This document shows, piece by piece, positions 60,474 through 64,000 of a DNA stretch of 64,000 bases (position 1 is its first letter; the number at the start of each line of letters is the position of its first letter). Below the pieces are notes generated by a model, which did no database searches, was not told where the DNA came from, and saw nothing but the letters and a program-made list of their open reading frames with translations. Made by a program: the position numbers and the translations under genes. This stretch comes from Lawsonibacter faecis (GTDB taxonomy: Bacteria > Bacillota > Clostridia > Oscillospirales > Oscillospiraceae), in assembly GCF_014287675.1 (NCBI RefSeq), contig NZ_JACOPQ010000002.1:1-64000 (forward strand). The letters run 5' to 3'.

Positions 60474-60521
60474 GGAATTTTGTCTCGGGACATGGGAAAC
60501 AGGCTGGAATTTTGTCTCGGG
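60474..60521. repeat. Two tandem direct repeats upstream of the XRE regulator gene
   Basis: The 16-base sequence GGAATTTTGTCTCGGG occurs at 60474-60489 and again at 60506-60521, a 32-base period equal to three helical turns. They lie 74-121 bases upstream of the regulator start. They may be operator sites or a remnant transposon end. Confidence 0.55.
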
Positions 60522-60534
60522 GCGGCTATGACGA

Positions 60535-60569
60535 CAACAGGGGCAGCCGCGCAGCGGCTGCCCCTGTTG
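60535..60569 (-). terminator. Hairpin downstream of folD
   Basis: CAACAGGGGCAGCCGC pairs with GCGGCTGCCCCTGTTG, 16 bases after the folD stop. The T run is weak on the minus strand (TTGTCGTC), so it may act partly through RNA stability. Confidence 0.6.
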
Positions 60570-60584
60570 CTATTTGGAGATTCT

Positions 60585-61427
60585 TTATTTCCCGTGGGTC
60601 CGGGCGGCGGTCAGGGTGTTCTGAAGCAGCATGACCCGGGTCATGGGTCCGCAGCCGCCGGGGACGGGGGTGATGTACGAGGCCTTCTCGGCCACCTCGG
60701 CATAGGCCACGTCTCCGCAGAGCTTGCCGTCCTCTTTCTTGTTCATGGCCACGTCGATGACCACGGCGCCCTCCTTCACCATGTCGGCGGTGATGAGGTC
60801 CCGCTTGCCCACGGCGGCCACCAGGATGTCCGCCTGGCGGGTCACGGCGCCCAGATCGGGGGTGCGGGAGTGGCAGATGGTGACGGTGGCGTGCCGGTGG
60901 AGCAGCAGCATGGCCTGGGGCTTGCCCACGATGTTGGAGCGGCCCACCACCACGCAGTGCTTGCCCTTGGGGTCGATGCCGTACTCGTCCAGCATCTCCA
61001 TCACACCGGCGGGGGTGCAGGGCAGGAAGACCGGCTCGCCGATCATCAGCTTGCCCACGTTATAGGGGTGGAAGCAGTCCACGTCCTTGCCGGGGTCGAT
61101 GGCCTCCAGCACCGCCTTCTCGTCAAACTGCTCCGGCAGGGGGAGCTGGCAGAGGATGCCGTCGATGTCCTCCCTGCCGTTGAGCACGTCGATGAGCTCC
61201 AGCAGCTCCTTCTGGGCGGCCTGCTCCGGCAGGGCGTACTCCTCGCTGTAGATGCCGCACTCCTCGCAGTCCTTCTTCTTGTGGTTGACATAGATGCGGG
61301 AGGCGGGGTTGTCGCCTACGATAATGACCGCCAGACCGGGGCGCTTGGAGAGTGCCTCCACCTCGCCCTTGATCCGCGCTTTGCACTTGGCCGCCAGGGC
61401 CTTTCCGTCAATGATGGTCGCCGGCAT
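60585..61427 (-). CDS. folD: Bifunctional methylenetetrahydrofolate dehydrogenase/cyclohydrolase
   Basis: The 280-residue enzyme interconverts methylene- and formyl-tetrahydrofolate. It has the NPASRIYVNHKKKDCEECGI catalytic-lysine block and the NADP-binding VVGRSNIVGKPQAMLLL motif. The ATG at 61427 follows AGGAAAA. It overlaps the end of lgt by 20 bases, suggesting coupling. In Bacillus folD lies beside nusB, so its position here is different. Confidence 0.96.
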   Translation of the reverse strand: MPATIIDGKALAAKCKARIKGEVEALSKRPGLAVIIVGDNPASRIYVNHKKKDCEECGIYSEEYALPEQAAQKELLELIDVLNGREDIDGILCQLPLPEQFDEKAVLEAIDPGKDVDCFHPYNVGKLMIGEPVFLPCTPAGVMEMLDEYGIDPKGKHCVVVGRSNIVGKPQAMLLLHRHATVTICHSRTPDLGAVTRQADILVAAVGKRDLITADMVKEGAVVIDVAMNKKEDGKLCGDVAYAEVAEKASYITPVPGGCGPMTRVMLLQNTLTAARTHGK

Positions 61428-62430
61428 CGCTGTTTTCCTCCTTTTCATCGTTGGGGCTTTTTTGCTCCTCGCCGTTGACTGCTGCTATCTCATCCATCGG
61501 CTCCGCAGCTTCCGCGGCCGCGGCCTTCCGGGCCGCCAGCCGGTTCACCCAGAGGTCCTCCGGTCTGGGTTTCTTCGAGAGAAAATATGCGATCAGCGCC
61601 GCGCCCGCCAGCGCCGAGACGAAGCCCAGCACCTGGGATACCCGGACAGGGGTGTTCATGAAGTAGAGGCTGTCGGTCCGCAGGCCCTCGATAATGCCCC
61701 GGCCGACGCCGTACCACGCCAGATAGGTGAAAAATAGTTGTCCGTCAAATTTACGCCACTTCCGGGAGAGATATACCAGGAGAAAGAATCCGACAAAATT
61801 CCAGAGCGACTCGTAGAAGAAGGTGGGGTGTACGCCCAGGGTCCCGTCCATCACCTGCTGCCAGCCCGCCGCGTCCACCAGCCCCTGGCTGAAGAGCTCG
61901 TTGGCGATTTTCTCCGAGCACATGCGCCACGGCAGCGCGGTCAGGCCGCCGTAGGCCTCCACATTGACAAAGTTGCCCCAGCGGCCCACGCACTGGCCGA
62001 TGAGCAGGCCGAACGCCCCCAGGTCCGCGAAGGCCAGAAAGGAGATCTTCTTGTGGCGGCAGACAAACCACAGCACAATGACCGCCGCAATGACGCCGCC
62101 GTAGATCGCCAGTCCCCCGTCCCGGGTGCTCAGCATCCTGAGGAAGTCCAGGCTGCCGTCCGGGTTTCGGAAGAGGTCCAGATAAAAGATAATGTAGTAC
62201 AGCCGCGCCCCTATGAGGCCCAGGGGCACGGCAAAGATGAGCATGTCGATGAGATCGTCCGCGGAGATACCCAGCTTGGGTCCCTTGCGGCTGCAGTAGA
62301 ACCAGGCCAGCAGGGCGCCGGAGACGATGATGACGGCATACCAGTAGATGGAGAAGCCGAAAATGTTGACGGCCTCCCGGTTCAGGGTAAACTCCAGGCC
62401 CAGCCCCGGGAAGGAGACGGTATGAATCAT
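61408..62430 (-). CDS. lgt: Prolipoprotein diacylglyceryl transferase
   Basis: The 340-residue membrane enzyme attaches diacylglycerol to the lipobox cysteine of lipoproteins. The signature GRWGNFVNVEAYG and the RLYYIIFYLD, DGGLAIYGG and GVHPTFFYESLWN blocks are present, along with about seven membrane helices. The C-terminal tail of about 50 residues, rich in Ala and Glu, extends past the usual end. It overlaps the M16 gene by four bases. Lipoprotein processing fits with the rhodanese lipoprotein in the window. Confidence 0.96.
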   Translation of the reverse strand: MIHTVSFPGLGLEFTLNREAVNIFGFSIYWYAVIIVSGALLAWFYCSRKGPKLGISADDLIDMLIFAVPLGLIGARLYYIIFYLDLFRNPDGSLDFLRMLSTRDGGLAIYGGVIAAVIVLWFVCRHKKISFLAFADLGAFGLLIGQCVGRWGNFVNVEAYGGLTALPWRMCSEKIANELFSQGLVDAAGWQQVMDGTLGVHPTFFYESLWNFVGFFLLVYLSRKWRKFDGQLFFTYLAWYGVGRGIIEGLRTDSLYFMNTPVRVSQVLGFVSALAGAALIAYFLSKKPRPEDLWVNRLAARKAAAAEAAEPMDEIAAVNGEEQKSPNDEKEENSDAGDHH

Positions 62431-63707
62431 GTCCGCTCCTCCCTGGGCGCCACCACGGCCAGCGCAGTGCGCTCCGGGGTGACATAGCTGCGGATGCAGT
62501 CCTCCACGTCCTTCTTCCCGATGGAGTCGAAGACCTCTGGGAAGCGGAGGTACTCCACCCCGGCGAAGTGGCCCTGGGCCAGATTGATGCAGATGGACTC
62601 AAAGGAGTTGAGGCTGCGCACCCGCGCGCCGTAGGCGGCCTTCTTGAGCCGGTTAAAGAGGCCTGCGTCCACCCCGGCCCGGCCCACGCGTACCGCCTCC
62701 TGGGCGATGGCGGCGTTGACCGCGTCGGGGTCCTTGCTCTCCCCCCCCGCACAGAGGTAGGCGCAGGCGGGATAGGCCTCGTAGCCGTAGGCAAAGCTGT
62801 TGTTCACGAGGCCGTCGGCGTAGAGCTTGGCGTAGAGCGGGCTGGAGGAGCCGAAGAGCGCCTCGCAGGCCAGCTCGCCGATGAGCTGCCGGCGCAGCCG
62901 CTCCTCCCCCGCCGGGGCGCTGTCCGCCTTCCAGCCGATTTGGAAGAGGGGCGTGGAGACCTCCATCGTCAGCTCCGTCCGGCTCTTGGCGGCCTTGCCG
63001 TCCTCCGCCTCGCCGTAATCCCGCTGAATGTCGCCGTTGCCCTCGCCGGGCAGAATTTCCCGGGCCATTGCGCAGATCTGCTCCGCGTCCACGTTGCCGG
63101 CCACGCAGAGAACCATGTTGGCCGGATTGTAGAAGGCCTTGTGGCAGGCGTAGAGGGTGTCGGCGGTAATGTGGGAGATGGACTCAATCGTGCCTGCGAT
63201 GGGGACCCGGATGGGGTGTCGGCTGTAGAGCCCCTCCAGCATGGCGTAAAAAATCCGATTCTCCGGGTCGTCCTCCACCATGCGGATCTCCTGGCCGATG
63301 ATGCCCTGCTCCTTGTCCACGCTCTTTTCGGTAAAATAGGGGACGGAGACGAAGGAGAGAAGGATTTTCAGGTTCTCATAAAATTTTTCCGTGCTCTCAA
63401 AATAATAGCCCGTAATGGCGGAGCTGGTGAAGGCGTTGGGGGAAGCGCCGCCCCGCGCCAGGTCCTGAAGCGCGTTGCCGTCCTTCGTGTCGAACATCTT
63501 GTGTTCCAAAAAATGGGCCACGCCGGCGGGGGTGTCGTGCCATCGGCCGTCCAGCTTGAACTTCATGTCCATGCCGCCGTAATTGGTGGCGAAAAAGGCG
63601 TAGCTCTTCTGGTAGTCCGGCTTGGGCACCACATAGATGTGCAGGCCGTTTTCCAGTACGGCGTGGACCACCTGTTCTCCGATTTTGGGGTATTCCTTGT
63701 TTACCAT
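62427..63707 (-). CDS. M16 family zinc peptidase (YmfH-like)
   Basis: The protein of about 426 residues has the inverted zinc motif HFLEH (HxxEH) and a downstream glutamate region VDKEQGIIGQEIRMVEDDP. This makes it the catalytically competent member of the M16 pair known as YmfF-YmfH. The ATG at 63707 follows GGAGG by ten bases, and a GTG nine bases upstream is less likely. It overlaps lgt by four bases. Confidence 0.92.
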   Translation of the reverse strand: MVNKEYPKIGEQVVHAVLENGLHIYVVPKPDYQKSYAFFATNYGGMDMKFKLDGRWHDTPAGVAHFLEHKMFDTKDGNALQDLARGGASPNAFTSSAITGYYFESTEKFYENLKILLSFVSVPYFTEKSVDKEQGIIGQEIRMVEDDPENRIFYAMLEGLYSRHPIRVPIAGTIESISHITADTLYACHKAFYNPANMVLCVAGNVDAEQICAMAREILPGEGNGDIQRDYGEAEDGKAAKSRTELTMEVSTPLFQIGWKADSAPAGEERLRRQLIGELACEALFGSSSPLYAKLYADGLVNNSFAYGYEAYPACAYLCAGGESKDPDAVNAAIAQEAVRVGRAGVDAGLFNRLKKAAYGARVRSLNSFESICINLAQGHFAGVEYLRFPEVFDSIGKKDVEDCIRSYVTPERTALAVVAPREERT

Positions 63708-63712
63708 GGGCC

Positions 63713-64000
63713 TCACGCCTCCTTGCCTTTCAAAAAGTAGACCGTATCCAGCTCCAGCTTGTTCGCGGCGGCCTGCACCTGCTGCGCGTTCACCCGCTCC
63801 AGTCGGGCGGAGAGGGCCTCCGGGGTCTCGTCCACCCCCGCCGCGGCCTGTCCCAGCCAGTAGTCCTCCAGCCTGCTCTGGCTGTCGGTGAGCGCGCCCA
63901 GACTGCTCACCACGCTGCGGCGGGCGGCCTCCAGCTCCTGGGCGTCGAAGCGCCCCTGCCTGCAGTTCTCCAGCTGGGCCAGAATCTCGTCCTGGGCCTC
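63713..64000 (-). CDS. M16 family peptidase partner (YmfF-like), 3' part cut by window edge
   Basis: Only the last 95 codons are visible, entering from the right edge. They contain FDAQELEAARRSVVSSLGALTDSQSRLEDYWLGQ and VNAQQVQAAANKLELDTVYFLKG, typical of the C-terminal domain of M16 proteins. The stop at 63713-63715 lies just before the YmfH-like start. The zinc-motif state cannot be seen. Confidence 0.85.
   Translation of the reverse strand, partial: EAQDEILAQLENCRQGRFDAQELEAARRSVVSSLGALTDSQSRLEDYWLGQAAAGVDETPEALSARLERVNAQQVQAAANKLELDTVYFLKGKEA

Overview
The window is a GC-rich bacterial chromosome segment, almost certainly from an endospore-forming Clostridia of the Oscillospiraceae/Flavonifractor type. 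That placement is inferred from the complete spoIIIAA-AH operon, sigH, spoIIM, a yunB gene and a SpoIID-like gene, from the SCIFF peptide with its radical SAM maturase, from a class A RNase P RNA, and from the Bacillus/Clostridium-style gene orders. Almost every gene lies on the minus strand. The plus-strand exceptions are rnpB, the lysine-riboswitch/asd-dapA-dapB operon and the end of an IS3-like element at the left edge. No CRISPR array, tRNA, rRNA gene or prophage was seen.

Layout. (1) 1-199: the right end of an IS3-family insertion sequence abuts an orphan radical SAM gene. (2) 1.7-11.1 kb: one long minus-strand run goes murD, three M42 peptidases, a methionine gamma-lyase-like PLP enzyme, yunB, a VanZ-like gene and ligA. 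murD and rnpB have divergent, well-formed promoters. (3) 11.7-15 kb: an AI-2E-family permease, then tyrS behind a T-box leader. An unbroken Cys-rich reading frame joins the T-box to tyrS. (4) 15-25 kb: nusB, a TsaD-like gene, xseA, xseB, ispA, a YuiD-like gene, dxs, tlyA, nadK, argR and recN. This resembles the Bacillus order, with the TsaD-like gene in the slot folD holds there. (5) 25-31 kb: an Asp23 gene and the spoIIIA operon, the latter with a good sigma-E promoter match. (6) 31-35 kb: yebC, a Nif3-like gene, trmK, a DUF1858 gene, a zinc-ribbon gene and sigH. (7) 35-42.9 kb: proC, spoIIM, xerD, then ruvC, ruvA, ruvB and glmM, with VOC and GNAT genes inserted among the ruv genes. (8) 43-47.4 kb: the SCIFF maturase and peptide, a TIGR04086 membrane protein, yajC, tgt and a TfoX-C-like protein. 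(9) 47.6-56 kb: a large SLH-domain surface protein with five copies of an unrecognised module, a flavin disulfide reductase with a rhodanese lipoprotein behind an inverted-repeat operator, queA and a SpoIID-like protein. (10) 56-59.2 kb: the lysine riboswitch and asd-dapA-dapB, which supply diaminopimelate, lysine and dipicolinate precursors. (11) 59.3-64 kb: a membrane-anchored XRE regulator, then folD, lgt and two M16 peptidases, the second cut by the window edge.

Most of the content is well-known housekeeping and sporulation machinery. The items that look least described are the Cys-rich extension in frame with TyrS under T-box control, the five-module SLH protein, the operator-linked rhodanese/disulfide-reductase pair, and the tandem repeats upstream of the membrane-anchored regulator. 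All promoters and terminators were read by eye from consensus spacing and hairpins. No database search was run.
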